DNA from: Eudoraea adriatica DSM 19308
Lineage (GTDB): Bacteria > Bacteroidota > Bacteroidia > Flavobacteriales > Flavobacteriaceae
Direction: 5' to 3'
DNA: 64,000 bases
NCBI RefSeq assembly: GCF_000382125.1
Contig: NZ_KB907547.1
Coordinates: forward strand, 558,001-622,000
The notes under the pieces were generated by a model. It had not been told where the DNA came from, did not search any database, and saw only the letters and a list, made by a program, of their open reading frames with translations. Shown here in pieces: positions 34,927 through 45,085 of the stretch. The number at the start of each line of letters is the position of its first letter. Position 1 is the first letter of the stretch. The position numbers and the translations under genes were made by a program.

Positions 34927-36126
34927 ATGCGTTGCGTTGAATTAAATAAACCAAGTGTGAAACAGTCCAAGTTTATACTTTCGATAATTGTAATTGCGCA
35001 GTTCTGCTGCATATCGCTTTGGTTTGCAGGGAATGGTGTAATGAGTGATCTTATGGTGGTTTTCAGCCTTAAAAGCACTGCATTGGGGCACTTGACATCG
35101 GCTGTGCAATTCGGGTTTATTCTGGGCACCCTTATCTTCGCCATTTTAACTATTGCTGACCGTTTTTCCCCGTCCAAAGTGTTTTTCAGCTGTGCATTAC
35201 TCGGCTCCCTGTTCAATGCGCTGGTAATATGGGAAGGAAACAGTTTAGCTAGTATCCTTTTGCTTCGATTTCTAACAGGTTTCTTTCTGGCGGGCATCTA
35301 CCCGGTAGGGATGAAAATAGCTGCGGACTACTATGATAAAGGATTGGGCAAGTCGCTTGGCTTCATAGTTGGAGCACTGGTAGTTGGTACTGCATTTCCA
35401 CATTTGGCAAAGGGAATGACCGGTGGGTTTCATTGGAAATATGTGCTGCTCCTAAGTTCATCTCTTTCGGTATTCGGCGGTTTATTGATGTTGGCCATGA
35501 TTCCCGACGGTCCCTACCGAAAACCCGGAAATAAATTAGATCTATCTGCTTTTTTCAGCGTATTTAACTATAAGGGGGTTCGCTCTGCAGCCTTCGGCTA
35601 TTTTGCACATATGTGGGAAGTGTATGCTTTTTGGGCATTTGTGCCTGTCATCTTAAAGACATATGCCATGGAACATTCTGGAGCTGTATTTAATATTCCC
35701 TTATGGTCATTCCTGGTTATAGGAATAGGAGGATTGGGCAGTGTGCTAAGCGGGTATCTCGCACAAACAGCAGGAACTAAACAAGTGGCATACATAGCAC
35801 TACTCCTGTCATGCTTATGTTGTCTCGTTTCTCCGTTAATGTTTGAGGTAACATCTGAAAGCTTGTTTATAGCATTTCTTCTTTTATGGGGAATGGCTGT
35901 TATTGCAGACTCCCCCCTTTTCTCCACGCTGGTGGCTCAGAATGCATCTGCGGAAATTAGGGGAACGGCTCTAACAATCGTAAACAGTATTGGTTTCGCA
36001 ATTACAATAATTAGTATTCAGCTACTAAATGTTTTGCAGGATTCGATGAACCCAACGCATATATATACATTATTGGCATTAGGACCAATTTTAGGTTTGC
36101 TAGTATTATACGAAAAGAAAAAATAA
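34927..36126 (+). CDS. MFS transporter (CynX/NimT-like)
   Basis: 399 aa, twelve predicted helices. The first helix region has CCISLWFAGNGVMSDLM, then LTSAVQFGFILGTLIFAILTIADRF, where the loop 2-3 motif of the major facilitator family is degenerate, and GFFLAGIYPVGMKIAADYY. The late KSIGF-type segment is VNSIGFAITI. Similar proteins move anions such as nitrate, cyanate or organic acids. It is followed after 65 bp by a flavin monooxygenase gene. Confidence 0.83.
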   Translation: MRCVELNKPSVKQSKFILSIIVIAQFCCISLWFAGNGVMSDLMVVFSLKSTALGHLTSAVQFGFILGTLIFAILTIADRFSPSKVFFSCALLGSLFNALVIWEGNSLASILLLRFLTGFFLAGIYPVGMKIAADYYDKGLGKSLGFIVGALVVGTAFPHLAKGMTGGFHWKYVLLLSSSLSVFGGLLMLAMIPDGPYRKPGNKLDLSAFFSVFNYKGVRSAAFGYFAHMWEVYAFWAFVPVILKTYAMEHSGAVFNIPLWSFLVIGIGGLGSVLSGYLAQTAGTKQVAYIALLLSCLCCLVSPLMFEVTSESLFIAFLLLWGMAVIADSPLFSTLVAQNASAEIRGTALTIVNSIGFAITIISIQLLNVLQDSMNPTHIYTLLALGPILGLLVLYEKKK

Positions 36127-36191
36127 GTGCGCCCGGCAAAACCTGAAATGCATTAAAAAACAGTAAATTCAAAGCTTCAAACTCAGACGTA

Positions 36192-37319
36192 ATGAATGTC
36201 CAAAATCTTATTATCGGGGCCGGCCCTGCCGGTTTGGCAGTCGCGGGGCGTTTTAGAAAAGCAGGGCTGGATTTTGAGATACTTGAGCAAACCAATAAAA
36301 TTGCGTCTAAGTGGCATACCCATTACGACAGGCTTTTGCTGCATACGGTTAAGTCATTATCGAGCCTGCCACATCTGGATTTCCCGCCAGATTATCCACA
36401 GTATATCCCCAGGCAGCAATTGGTCACCTACTATGAAAATTATGCCAAACATTTTGACATTAATCCGCATTTTAATTGCGAGGTAACTGCTGTTTTAAAG
36501 AAAAATGGTTTATGGCAAATAGAATGCACCAACCAAAAAACATTTGAAGCTCAAAATGTAATTATTGCCACCGGTTTAAATAGAATTCCGAATATTCCAA
36601 ATTGGAAAGGAAAGGACATTTTCGAAGGTGAAATACTACATGCAGCATCCTACAAAAACCCCTTAAAATTTAAGGGCAAAAAGGTTTTAGTAATAGGGAT
36701 GGGGAATACAGGTGCGGAAATTGCCCTGGATTTAGCCGAAGCAAAAATAGATGTAGGTATTTCTGTAAGAAGTGAAATTGTGGTTGTTCCCAGGGATTTT
36801 TTAGGAAGGCCCATTCAACTCACGGCTAAAAAGTTAGCCAAATTACCTTTTCGCTTAGGCGATGTAATTGGAGCACTGGTGCGAAGAATAACCTTTGGCA
36901 ATATTGGAAAATACGGGCTTCCGGTTTCTAAAATGCATCCAAGGATACTCATTCAGGAGCAGGGAAGAACGCCAATAATAGATTTGGGGACTATTGCCAA
37001 AATTAAAAAAGGGGAGATCAGCGTTTTTAAAGATGTCCTTGAATTTCATGAAAATACCATCCGTTTTGCCGACAATAAAATTGAAGATATTGATTCGGTT
37101 ATTTTAGCCACAGGTTATTACCCCGCGATCACTAAATTTCTGGAAAATACGGATTCTGTTCTAAATTATGCAGGGGAACCTGCAAACAAGGTTGCCAAAG
37201 GAGAGCAAAAAGGTTTGTATTTTATTGGCTATGATAAATTTACCTTAGGGGGTATTTTGGGTACTTTAAAAAACGATTCAGCTTTAATCCTGAAAAGTAT
37301 AAAAAACGACTCTGTATAA
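36192..37319 (+). CDS. Flavin-containing monooxygenase-like NAD(P)/FAD oxidoreductase
   Basis: 375 aa. FAD loop GAGPAGLAVAGRF at residue 8, FMO-type signature FEGEILHAASY (FxGxxxHxxxY), NADPH loop GMGNTGAEIALDLAE and C-terminal DSVILATGYYP. These four in order define the FMO/Baeyer-Villiger group that oxygenates amines, sulfides or ketones. It is cytosolic. The upstream MFS gene points the same way, 65 bp apart. Substrate unknown. Confidence 0.87.
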   Translation: MNVQNLIIGAGPAGLAVAGRFRKAGLDFEILEQTNKIASKWHTHYDRLLLHTVKSLSSLPHLDFPPDYPQYIPRQQLVTYYENYAKHFDINPHFNCEVTAVLKKNGLWQIECTNQKTFEAQNVIIATGLNRIPNIPNWKGKDIFEGEILHAASYKNPLKFKGKKVLVIGMGNTGAEIALDLAEAKIDVGISVRSEIVVVPRDFLGRPIQLTAKKLAKLPFRLGDVIGALVRRITFGNIGKYGLPVSKMHPRILIQEQGRTPIIDLGTIAKIKKGEISVFKDVLEFHENTIRFADNKIEDIDSVILATGYYPAITKFLENTDSVLNYAGEPANKVAKGEQKGLYFIGYDKFTLGGILGTLKNDSALILKSIKNDSV

Positions 37320-37412
37320 TAGATTAGTCCTATATTTATTTATCTTATATTATCGATAGCTGCCCTTATCCGGGGGCGCTAAATCTGAAAACTGATTAAA
37401 ACCGTAATCATT

Positions 37413-38462
37413 ATGAAAAATTTTGGCTTAATTCTTTTTGTATTTCTAATCCTTCAAAGCTGCGAAAATAAACAGGAAGGGCTAAAGGCAAATGTCAAAA
37501 AAAGCAGTTATCTGGATTATTCAAATCGGGATGATAAATTAAGCGGGGGCGTGAAGATGGTTCCTGTACAAACCACAGCAGGGGAATTTAACGTCTGGAC
37601 GAAAAGGATTGGAAACAACCCTGACATGAAGGTATTATTACTGCATGGCGGGCCGGGTTTTACCCATGAATATCTGGAAGTCTTTGATTCGTACTTTCCA
37701 AATGCTGAAATTGAATATTACTACTATGATCAGCTCGAATCTTTTTATAGCGACATGCCTAATGACAGTACCCTTTGGAGTGTAGACAGATATGTAGATG
37801 AGGTAGAACAGGTTAGAAAAGCACTAGGTTTAAACTCAGATAATTTTTACCTCTACGGAAGTTCCTGGGGTGGAATCTTATGCATGGAATACGCGCTAAA
37901 ATACCAGCAAAACCTAAAAGGTCTTATTATATCTAACATGATGGCATCTATCCAGGATTATGTTGCGTATGCCAATGATGTCCTTGGCCCACAATTACCC
38001 CCGGATGTATTGGAAGAAATCAGGGATCTGGAAGCAAAAGGTGATTATGCTAATCCAAGATATTCTGAGTTAATTTATAACAACTATTATCCGAAACATG
38101 TATTGCGAATGCCCCTGGAAGAATGGCCAAATCCTGTTAACAGGGCTTTTGCCCATGTAAATATGGATTTCTATGTAAGCATGCAAGGTCCCAGTGAATT
38201 TGGAGTGGTGGGCGATGCAAAGCTGAAGAATTGGGATGTAAAAGAAGAACTTTCAAAAATTACCGTTCCGACCTTGGCTATTGGCGGGGCTTATGATACC
38301 ATGGATCCAAAGCACATGGAATGGATAGCTTCAGAAGTTCAGAACGGACAGTATTTGCATTGCCCCAACGGGAGTCATTTGGCCATGTACGATGACGCAG
38401 AAATCTATTTTGAAGGTTTAATAGGTTTTATTAAAAATGTAGACCTGGAAAAGTCCAAATAA
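37413..38462 (+). CDS. Proline-iminopeptidase-like lipoprotein (S33)
   Basis: 349 aa with a lipoprotein signal (MKNFGLILFVFLILQSC). The alpha/beta-hydrolase has the oxyanion turn LLHGGPGF, the nucleophile Ser in YGSSWGG, Asp in GGAYDTMDP and His in PNGSHLAMYD. Length and motifs match proline iminopeptidase, which removes N-terminal Pro from peptides. Together with the S9A and S41 proteins it adds to the periplasmic peptide-degrading set of this region. It is probably monocistronic. Confidence 0.88.
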   Translation: MKNFGLILFVFLILQSCENKQEGLKANVKKSSYLDYSNRDDKLSGGVKMVPVQTTAGEFNVWTKRIGNNPDMKVLLLHGGPGFTHEYLEVFDSYFPNAEIEYYYYDQLESFYSDMPNDSTLWSVDRYVDEVEQVRKALGLNSDNFYLYGSSWGGILCMEYALKYQQNLKGLIISNMMASIQDYVAYANDVLGPQLPPDVLEEIRDLEAKGDYANPRYSELIYNNYYPKHVLRMPLEEWPNPVNRAFAHVNMDFYVSMQGPSEFGVVGDAKLKNWDVKEELSKITVPTLAIGGAYDTMDPKHMEWIASEVQNGQYLHCPNGSHLAMYDDAEIYFEGLIGFIKNVDLEKSK

Positions 38463-38614
38463 TGGTTAAGCAAGAGAGAACAGAGTTACTTAGGGCTTAC
38501 CTAATGGTAGTGACAATTTTGCATTTCATACAAGGCCTTAATTTCTATTGCATTAAAAATATAAAATCCCAAAAGCGTCTCCGGACAAATGAATGAATTC
38601 AACAGAATTAAGAA

Positions 38615-39139
38615 ATGCAAAAAATTGAAATAAGATTCGCCAATAGTACGGATGCCGAATATATTGCCTTATTAGGCAGAGTAACTTTTCAGGAGACATT
38701 TGGGCATTACTTTAGAGATAAAAACGATCTGTTGGAATACTATAACCGGACTTTCTCTGTAGAGAAAATCAGAACTAGTTTAGAAAAATCCGATAGTGTT
38801 TATTGGCTCTCTTTAGTAGATGACCTTCCGGTTGGTTATGCAAAACTAAAGTTGAATTCCCCAACAGATTTCAGCACCTCCGCAAACATCTGTCAATTGC
38901 AAAAAATATATGTTTTAAAGGATTTTCTTTCTATGAAAATTGGTTTGGAGTTACAAAATAACTTACTGGCAACTGCAAGTGAAAAGGGGTTTCAAAAAAT
39001 TTGGCTATCTGTTCTTGGAAGTAATGAGCGGGCAATTAATTTTTATGGTAGGAGTGGCTTTGAAAAAATTGGAGATCATGATTTTCAAATAGGAAAAGAG
39101 CACTTTAAATTCATAGCAATGCTCAAAAGTTTGAAATGA
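38615..39139 (+). CDS. GNAT family N-acetyltransferase
   Basis: 174 aa with the GNAT fold: an N-terminal IRFANSTDAEYIALLGRV, a central QLQKIYVLKDFLSMKIGLEL that takes the place of the acetyl-CoA loop, and a late WLSVLGSNERAINFYGRSGFEKIG, the most conserved part. The usual R/Q-x-x-G-x-G/A loop is reduced to MKIGLE. Likely acetylates a small amine or a protein N-terminus; acceptor unknown. Confidence 0.82.
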   Translation: MQKIEIRFANSTDAEYIALLGRVTFQETFGHYFRDKNDLLEYYNRTFSVEKIRTSLEKSDSVYWLSLVDDLPVGYAKLKLNSPTDFSTSANICQLQKIYVLKDFLSMKIGLELQNNLLATASEKGFQKIWLSVLGSNERAINFYGRSGFEKIGDHDFQIGKEHFKFIAMLKSLK

Positions 39140-39189
39140 AAACACCATGGCCATTGCAAACCTCGCTTACCATTTAATTTGGATAAAAC

Positions 39190-39528
39190 ATGAATCATTC
39201 CAATAAACTTCTTGCCATTAAACTGGCACATACGCTGATCTGGATATTCTTTGTAGTTGTGATTTTCTATGTGGTATATTCAGGAATCACGGGCAATATT
39301 AATACCTATACCTGGCTTGGGATAGGATTCGTTATTGGGGAAGGAATAGTTCTTTTACTATTCAAAATGTTTTGTCCATTGACTGTTTTAGCAAGGAAAT
39401 ATTCGGATTCGCAAAAAGACAACTTCGATATTTTCCTTCCAAATTGGTTAGCGAAACACAACAAATTAATTTTTACAACAATCTTTCTATTAGGACTGGT
39501 ACTGGTTGTGATACAAACTTTTTTTTAG
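39190..39528 (+). CDS. Small integral membrane protein, unknown function
   Basis: 112 aa with about three membrane helices (around residues 13-32, 38-58 and 91-111). Between the last two is a conserved-looking loop CPLTVLARKYS and NFDIFLPNWLAKHN, reminiscent of DUF2784-like small proteins, but I cannot place it firmly. It sits 50 bp after the GNAT gene and 100 bp before a VOC-family gene, all rightward, so cotranscription is possible. Confidence 0.65.
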   Translation: MNHSNKLLAIKLAHTLIWIFFVVVIFYVVYSGITGNINTYTWLGIGFVIGEGIVLLLFKMFCPLTVLARKYSDSQKDNFDIFLPNWLAKHNKLIFTTIFLLGLVLVVIQTFF

Positions 39529-39628
39529 TTTTAATCTGAAGGGTGAGCAGTGTCAATTGCAGCCGAATAATCTGCAAAGTGTTATGAAGAGAAGTCACAA
39601 AGTAATCCTTTTTGTGTAACTTGATAAA

Positions 39629-40051
39629 ATGAACGGAGCTGAAGAATTTGAGATAAGTTTTCTGGATCATGTGGCTATCCGTGTTGCAGATATAGAGGTT
39701 TCTGCCAAATGGTACGAAGATGTCCTTGGGCTTAAAAAATATCAATTAAAAGAATGGGGGCCATTCCCTGTTTTTATGCTGGCCAACAAAACCGGGCTTG
39801 CCTTATTCCCGGCAAATAAAACAGATGAGCCCATAGATCAGAAGTCCAAAAACGTTGGAATAGATCATTTTGCGTTTAATGTTACCAACGAAAATTTTGA
39901 GAAGGCAAAAAGGAAGTACACTGCGATGAATTTGGAATTTACGATCCAGGACCATCACTATTTTATTTCTTTATATACGAAAGACCCGGACGGACATACC
40001 GTTGAACTGACTACAATGGTAGTTGATGAAAAATCATTTTATAAGCCTTAA
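39629..40051 (+). CDS. VOC (glyoxalase/dioxygenase) family protein
   Basis: 140 aa with the paired beta-alpha-beta-beta-beta modules of the vicinal oxygen chelate fold. FLDHVAIRVADIEVSAKWY gives the first metal His, IDHFAFNVTNENFEKAKRK the second, and DPDGHTVELT the terminal Glu. Glyoxalases, fosfomycin-resistance proteins and dioxygenases share these features. It ends one base before the start used here for the metallohydrolase gene, so translation may be coupled. Confidence 0.83.
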   Translation: MNGAEEFEISFLDHVAIRVADIEVSAKWYEDVLGLKKYQLKEWGPFPVFMLANKTGLALFPANKTDEPIDQKSKNVGIDHFAFNVTNENFEKAKRKYTAMNLEFTIQDHHYFISLYTKDPDGHTVELTTMVVDEKSFYKP

Positions 40052-40052
40052 G

Positions 40053-42287
40053 ATGAAAACAGCCGCAATTATTGTTTCGTTAGTATTTTCATTAATTTTT
40101 GTGACACCCTCATATGGGCATGATGGTCATGCAGATCCTGTTCTTCAGGAAATAAATGACTATCTCATGGCCATACAACTGATGCGGATTAAGGACGCAG
40201 CCGCTGCTAACATTTTTAAAACCTGGCACGAACTTAGAACTGAATCCTGGGAGATACGCAATCTTACGGATGAGCAAAATCTGTTGATCAGCGCAGAGAC
40301 TGTAATGAAGCAAATAAGCAAGACCAGGGCCAAACAAAAACAGCTGTTGCAGGAATGCCGTGCCTACTTTGCCAAATTAGTTGAACAAGGCCCTGCCATT
40401 CGTTTTATTGTAAACCAATCGATAACTGCCAGTTGGGACTCACCTGCTTTGGAAGTTCAGGAAGGGCATTTTAAAGTTGTGTTGGTTGAAGTACAAAACA
40501 ACAGTACTTCCAAAGTACAACTCAGCATGAAAAGCGACTACAGTGATGAGATCTTATTTTGGAACAAACAATTTTCATTAGAAGCCAATGCCTCCAGATT
40601 CACCTTTGTGGTATTGTCTCCACTAAGCGCAGGCAAAGTAAGGAGCACCCTGCGGATCAATGATGACGTTGGCCGGAAAGCCGAGGCCATTCTCAGTTTT
40701 AATGCAATTCCCATGACCGAAAAACCATTTGTGCTTACTCCCGACAGCATTCCTACCCATGTTGTTGTTCGGGGCTATAGTGGTCATCCGATTGACAAGG
40801 AACCTGATTTTGCTGAATCTATCAATTTTAGCATTACCGACAAAGTAAGCGGGGAGCCTCTAGCGGCAAGGGTAGAAGTGAGTGACAAGCAGGGAAACCA
40901 TTATTGGACTCCCATTAACGGGCCTTCATTTGCTGTGAACAGATATTCCGAATGGGGTTGGCATACGGCACTTTGGGAATATCAGCCTGGTCCCTATTTC
41001 TATTTACGGGGTAAAGCTGAACTGGGGGTTAGTCCAACTGGGAAAAAGGCCAAAATCTATCATGGTTTTGAATATATTCCGGCTAAAGTGGAAGTGCCTG
41101 AACAAGGGAATGTAAATATTGCTCTGGAACGATGGATTAATATGCCGGAACTAGGATGGTACTCTGGTCAAACGCACATACATACCACAGATATCGGTAT
41201 TCCTGTTCAGTTCAGTAACTACTGGCCTTTGATTTCGCAGGCAGAAGACCTCCATGTCTCCTCTATATTAACTTTAAAAGGGGAATGGGAAACACATGCC
41301 ATTTATGCCGATGAGTACCCGATTGGTAAAAGGAAGGCATTTAGCACCTCTGATCATATAATTACCTATGGGGAAGAGTTTCGCAACAATCCATATGGAC
41401 ATCTCGCTTTTATAGGGCTTAAGTCCTTAATACAACCTATTAGTACGGGTGCTTTAGGCGAATTAGGAGGTCCAGACTACCCTCCTAATGCCTGTATTCT
41501 GGAGGATGCAGTTGCTCAGGGTGCCACAACTATTGCCGCCCATTTTGGTAATTTCACAGAAGGTGTTGATCAGATCAGAACGGGCTGGCCTTCCACAGGG
41601 TTTGAGATGCCTGTTGATATTGCTTTGGAAAACATACATATGGCTGAGATTGCCGGTAATGGCGGGCAAATGAAAGTCTGGTATGACATCCTGAATTGTG
41701 GGTTTAAAATTCCCGCAACGGCAGGTCCTGACTGGGCTATTAAGGATACACCGCGCGTTTATGTTAATCTGGAGAATGAGGAATTTACGCTGGATAACTG
41801 GAGGAGGAACTTACAAAGGGGTAAAAGTTTTATAACCACCGGCCCCATGATATTCTTTAAAGTGAATGGCGAGCAGCCCGGAAGCACCCTAAATGTTGAA
41901 AAGGGCCCTGTTTCGTTAGAAATAGATGCCAGGGCGCTTACCCCTGATGGGAGAATACCCGTTGAAATAGTATATAATGGAGTTGTGGTTTTAAGTGGTA
42001 CAGAAGTTCCCGGTAAAATTACCCTGGAAGATTCTGGCTGGATTGCCGCACGTTGTGAAGGGGCACATTCCAATCCTGTTTATATCCATTTTAAAGACAG
42101 GCCTGCCGGTTATGCTGAACCGGCTGAAAAATTTATCACGACAATAGATCGTCTGTCTGAATGGGTGAATACCAAAGCCTTATTTTATGATGAAAATCAA
42201 AAAAGAGAAGTACTTGAGGTCATTGGTAAGGGAAGAGCGGTTTACGAAAATATAATTCAAAGGGCCGCGGAATTAAAGAGAAAGTAA
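40053..42287 (+). CDS. CehA/McbA family metallohydrolase, secreted
   Basis: 744 aa. I start at the Met at 40053 (MKTAAIIVSLVFSLIFVTPSYG, signal peptide); a Met 10 codons earlier would overlap the VOC gene. The C-terminal half is a PHP-type hydrolase with GQTHIHTTD, TYGEEFRN, AHFG and the LENIHMAEIAG segment, as in the carbaryl/methyl carbamate hydrolase family. The first ~350 residues form beta-rich domains likely for substrate binding. Expected in the periplasm or outside; natural substrate unknown. Confidence 0.82.
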   Translation: MKTAAIIVSLVFSLIFVTPSYGHDGHADPVLQEINDYLMAIQLMRIKDAAAANIFKTWHELRTESWEIRNLTDEQNLLISAETVMKQISKTRAKQKQLLQECRAYFAKLVEQGPAIRFIVNQSITASWDSPALEVQEGHFKVVLVEVQNNSTSKVQLSMKSDYSDEILFWNKQFSLEANASRFTFVVLSPLSAGKVRSTLRINDDVGRKAEAILSFNAIPMTEKPFVLTPDSIPTHVVVRGYSGHPIDKEPDFAESINFSITDKVSGEPLAARVEVSDKQGNHYWTPINGPSFAVNRYSEWGWHTALWEYQPGPYFYLRGKAELGVSPTGKKAKIYHGFEYIPAKVEVPEQGNVNIALERWINMPELGWYSGQTHIHTTDIGIPVQFSNYWPLISQAEDLHVSSILTLKGEWETHAIYADEYPIGKRKAFSTSDHIITYGEEFRNNPYGHLAFIGLKSLIQPISTGALGELGGPDYPPNACILEDAVAQGATTIAAHFGNFTEGVDQIRTGWPSTGFEMPVDIALENIHMAEIAGNGGQMKVWYDILNCGFKIPATAGPDWAIKDTPRVYVNLENEEFTLDNWRRNLQRGKSFITTGPMIFFKVNGEQPGSTLNVEKGPVSLEIDARALTPDGRIPVEIVYNGVVVLSGTEVPGKITLEDSGWIAARCEGAHSNPVYIHFKDRPAGYAEPAEKFITTIDRLSEWVNTKALFYDENQKREVLEVIGKGRAVYENIIQRAAELKRK

Positions 42288-42350
42288 CTAATTTTCATTG
42301 CACCGTAATTTATGATAGAAATTTAATAGCTTATTTAGTTTATAAGATAA

Positions 42351-42743
42351 ATGAAAGACATAGAAAACAGGAAGGATGTTGAAAATTTGGTAAACGAATT
42401 TTATACCAAAGTTCTTAAAGATGATAAAATAGGTTTCTTTTTTAATAAAATTACCGCAATAGACTGGGAGAAGCATTTTCCCATTATGTATGACTTTTGG
42501 GAAACCATATTATTTGATAGGATAAAGTACAAAGGCAACCCAATGACCAAGCACATAGTACTTAGTAAAAAGGAACCGATGACTTCAGAACATTTTGAAA
42601 GGTGGCTGTTGCTTTGGAATGAAACGGTGAATGAAAATTTTATGGGGAACAGGGCTGCAGAGGCAATCAGGAGAGCTCAAATGATAGCAGATCTTATGAA
42701 ATTCAAAATAGGCATTAGCGGTGATGTAACCCCAATAAAATAA
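42351..42743 (+). CDS. Group III truncated haemoglobin
   Basis: 130 aa. Group III features: NEFYTKVLKDDKIGFFF in helix B/CD, MYDFWETILFD with the family Trp, the proximal haem His in EHFERWLLLWNETV, and the missing group I/II Gly-Gly motifs. Roles proposed for the family include oxygen, NO or peroxide chemistry under low oxygen. It lies 63 bp after the metallohydrolase gene and converges on a sugar isomerase gene. Confidence 0.9.
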   Translation: MKDIENRKDVENLVNEFYTKVLKDDKIGFFFNKITAIDWEKHFPIMYDFWETILFDRIKYKGNPMTKHIVLSKKEPMTSEHFERWLLLWNETVNENFMGNRAAEAIRRAQMIADLMKFKIGISGDVTPIK

Positions 42744-42773
42744 ATCACTGCATAAAACAGAATTAAATTTGCC

Positions 42774-43637
42774 CTATTGGTAAGCTAATTCAACTTGCCT
42801 TCGGATGGTTTGAAAGGCCATTTTTCCCTGGGTGGATAGGTCTTTCCATCGACATTCAATTACTATTTTTCCTTGATACCCTTCTTTTTTGAGGGCGGTT
42901 AAGTAAGGTATAAAATCATCCCCCTTTACTCCCGGAGGAGTACGTCCTTCCTTTTCGGCCAGCTCGCAGTATACCGCATAACCTTTTGTTCCCGCAATTG
43001 CATCAGGAGATTCCTCCTCTTTTAGCATATGATAAATGTCTACGCACAACCGAAAGTTTTTATGGTCTACAGATTTCACTACAGCCAACGCCTCCTTTAA
43101 AGTGTTGATAAAATTACATTCCGTGCTGTTCAGGTTTTCAAGGGCGAGAATAATATTATATCTCTCCGCTATTTCTGCTACTTTCCTCGCCAGTTCAATG
43201 AACTGTTGTTTCGCTTTTATCCGGGAGAACCCTTCAGGAACTCTGCGTGATCCACCACTCCCCCAGGTAATCAAGGTCAGACCGGCTGCCTGTGCGCGCC
43301 GGAGAACGATTTCAACAAAGTCTAAAACGGCTTTTTCATCGACATTTGGCCCTACTGCTTTAAGGTCTCCCGGAATAAAAAGATTACAGGCATATAAGGG
43401 GGTTTGCAAGTTTTTAATAGTTTGCAGTTGGTCCTGGAAATCCTGATCCGATACATTCCTTGGGGAAAGTATTTTGGGTGTAGACTCTACTAAATAACGA
43501 AAACCGCATTCCACAAGCAGGCTGTCATTCTCAAGCTCCTGTACGACTCCAATTTCCGGTATCGCTATTTTCATTTGCGCCTGTGACGTAAGTCCGGTAA
43601 GAACCATCAGGCTAAGAATATAAATCTTTAGCATCAA
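42774..43637 (-). CDS. Sugar phosphate isomerase/epimerase-like secreted TIM barrel
   Basis: 287 aa. A signal peptide (MMLKIYILSLMVLTGLTSQAQ) sends an AP-endonuclease-2-type TIM barrel to the periplasm. Metal ligands are suggested by LALENLNSTECNF (Glu), LCVDIYHMLKEE (Asp/His) and IVIECRWKD (Glu). Periplasmic members of this family occur in Bacteroidota with Gfo/Idh/MocA and DUF1080 proteins in the 3-keto-sugar route; such genes are present at 56-61 kb. Direct function is inferred. Confidence 0.8.
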   Translation of the reverse strand: MMLKIYILSLMVLTGLTSQAQMKIAIPEIGVVQELENDSLLVECGFRYLVESTPKILSPRNVSDQDFQDQLQTIKNLQTPLYACNLFIPGDLKAVGPNVDEKAVLDFVEIVLRRAQAAGLTLITWGSGGSRRVPEGFSRIKAKQQFIELARKVAEIAERYNIILALENLNSTECNFINTLKEALAVVKSVDHKNFRLCVDIYHMLKEEESPDAIAGTKGYAVYCELAEKEGRTPPGVKGDDFIPYLTALKKEGYQGKIVIECRWKDLSTQGKMAFQTIRRQVELAYQ

Positions 43638-43797
43638 TTAAAAATACAATAATTCAGGAAATGATTGTATTCGCTGTCTGAACATCGGGCATACGATATT
43701 TCTCTGCACTCGCGGATAAAAGAAAGTTACATCAAAAAAAATAGTATCTTGAAAATCCGACCATAAAAACAAAGGGGTATTAAATAAAATCAATTTT

Positions 43798-44793
43798 ATG
43801 GAACTTCTGGAAACACTGTTTGATGAGCTAATTAATTTTCTTGGAATTTCACAGGTGCTGGAACTTTTAGAAGCAGGAGATTATGCGGCCTTCAGAACCT
43901 ATGATGGCATAGTTTCTCTGATCTATCCCATAATTCCACTGCTGGTAATCCTAGAGTTAATTTTAGGGTTTATCTATAAAAACCCTCAGGCCAAGGTATA
44001 CAAAGTCAATTTCCTTATTTATATCTTCAACAGGTTTGCAGGCAGATTTATTGCCATTGCCATGGTAGCTTTTTGCATTGGGCTCTTTCAGCCATTGGCA
44101 CCTTTTCAAACCAGTTTAACATGGTATTGGTTTATCTATGGCTATATTGTCTGGGAATTCGGGCATTTTCTTTACCATTACTGGGGGCATAAAGTACGGC
44201 TGTTCTGGTGTCTGCACTCTACGCATCATGCTCCGGAAAACATGAACCTTACCGTTACTTATGCACACTTCTTTCTGGAAGCTCCCTATGCCGATACGAT
44301 ACGAACTACCGTTTGTATTTTGCTGGGAGTGCAACCCGAGCTTTTGTTTTTAATCATGTTTATAGATGGCACCTATGGGGCGTTTATTCATGTTGGTGAA
44401 AATCTTTTAAAAGATGGCAGGCTTGGCTTTTTAAACAAGTTTATCCTGACACCTTCCCACCATAGGGTCCACCATGCGCGCAACCCGCTTTATATGGATA
44501 CCAATTTTTGTAATCTGCTGAATATATGGGACAGGGTTTTTGGAACATACCAGGATGAAGAAAAGGCTGTTAAAGTTGAATACGGAATTACGAGGGAGAT
44601 GGACTCCGGGAATTTCCTGGATGTCTATTTCGGAGAAATTGTGGCCCTATTCAAAGACGTATACAAGGCCCCCGGCCTGAAGAACAAATTCTTATATATG
44701 GTTATGCCCCCGGGATGGGATCATGAAGGTGATCACAAAACTGCCAGATTGATTCGCAACAGGTATCTGATGTCAGGAGAAATAAAGGATTAG
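43798..44793 (+). CDS. Sterol desaturase / fatty acid hydroxylase family protein
   Basis: 331 aa with about six membrane helices and the eight-His di-iron motifs HFLYHYWGH, HSTHHAPE and HHRVHHARN in the proper order. Family members hydroxylate or desaturate lipids, carotenoids or sphingolipid-like molecules at the inner membrane. Flavobacteria make sulfonolipids and hydroxylated fatty acids, so a lipid substrate is likely, but not identified. It precedes the LpxH-like/glycosyltransferase/GH1 cassette by about 290 bp. Confidence 0.87.
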   Translation: MELLETLFDELINFLGISQVLELLEAGDYAAFRTYDGIVSLIYPIIPLLVILELILGFIYKNPQAKVYKVNFLIYIFNRFAGRFIAIAMVAFCIGLFQPLAPFQTSLTWYWFIYGYIVWEFGHFLYHYWGHKVRLFWCLHSTHHAPENMNLTVTYAHFFLEAPYADTIRTTVCILLGVQPELLFLIMFIDGTYGAFIHVGENLLKDGRLGFLNKFILTPSHHRVHHARNPLYMDTNFCNLLNIWDRVFGTYQDEEKAVKVEYGITREMDSGNFLDVYFGEIVALFKDVYKAPGLKNKFLYMVMPPGWDHEGDHKTARLIRNRYLMSGEIKD

Positions 44794-44959
44794 ATACCAG
44801 ATTAAAACCAAAAAATCTTTTTAATAATTAATAAATATTAGCTATCTAACTGCAAATATTCGGAAGATTTCATAACACTTACTTAACCAAATCGTAAAAC
44901 TCAGATTACGGAAAAGGCCAAATTTAATCTTAACCTTTGTGCATACTGATTTTCATGAC

Positions 44960-45085
44960 ATGAAAATTATCTTGGCTTATGTATCCACTTTGGTAGTCAA
45001 CTTCCTAATTACCCTGTTTAGGACCTACTACTCCCCGCTAAAATTCAAGAAATTTACTAAAAACCCCAGAACAATCTTTACATGA
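44960..45085 (+). CDS. Possible 41-residue membrane peptide coupled to the LpxH-like gene
   Basis: ATG at 44960 gives MKIILAYVSTLVVNFLITLF, a membrane-helix-like stretch, followed by a basic tail. The stop overlaps the next gene's start as ATGA, typical of translational coupling. It has no recognised family and could be chance, but hydrophobicity and the overlap favour a leader or small regulatory peptide. Confidence 0.38.
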   Translation: MKIILAYVSTLVVNFLITLFRTYYSPLKFKKFTKNPRTIFT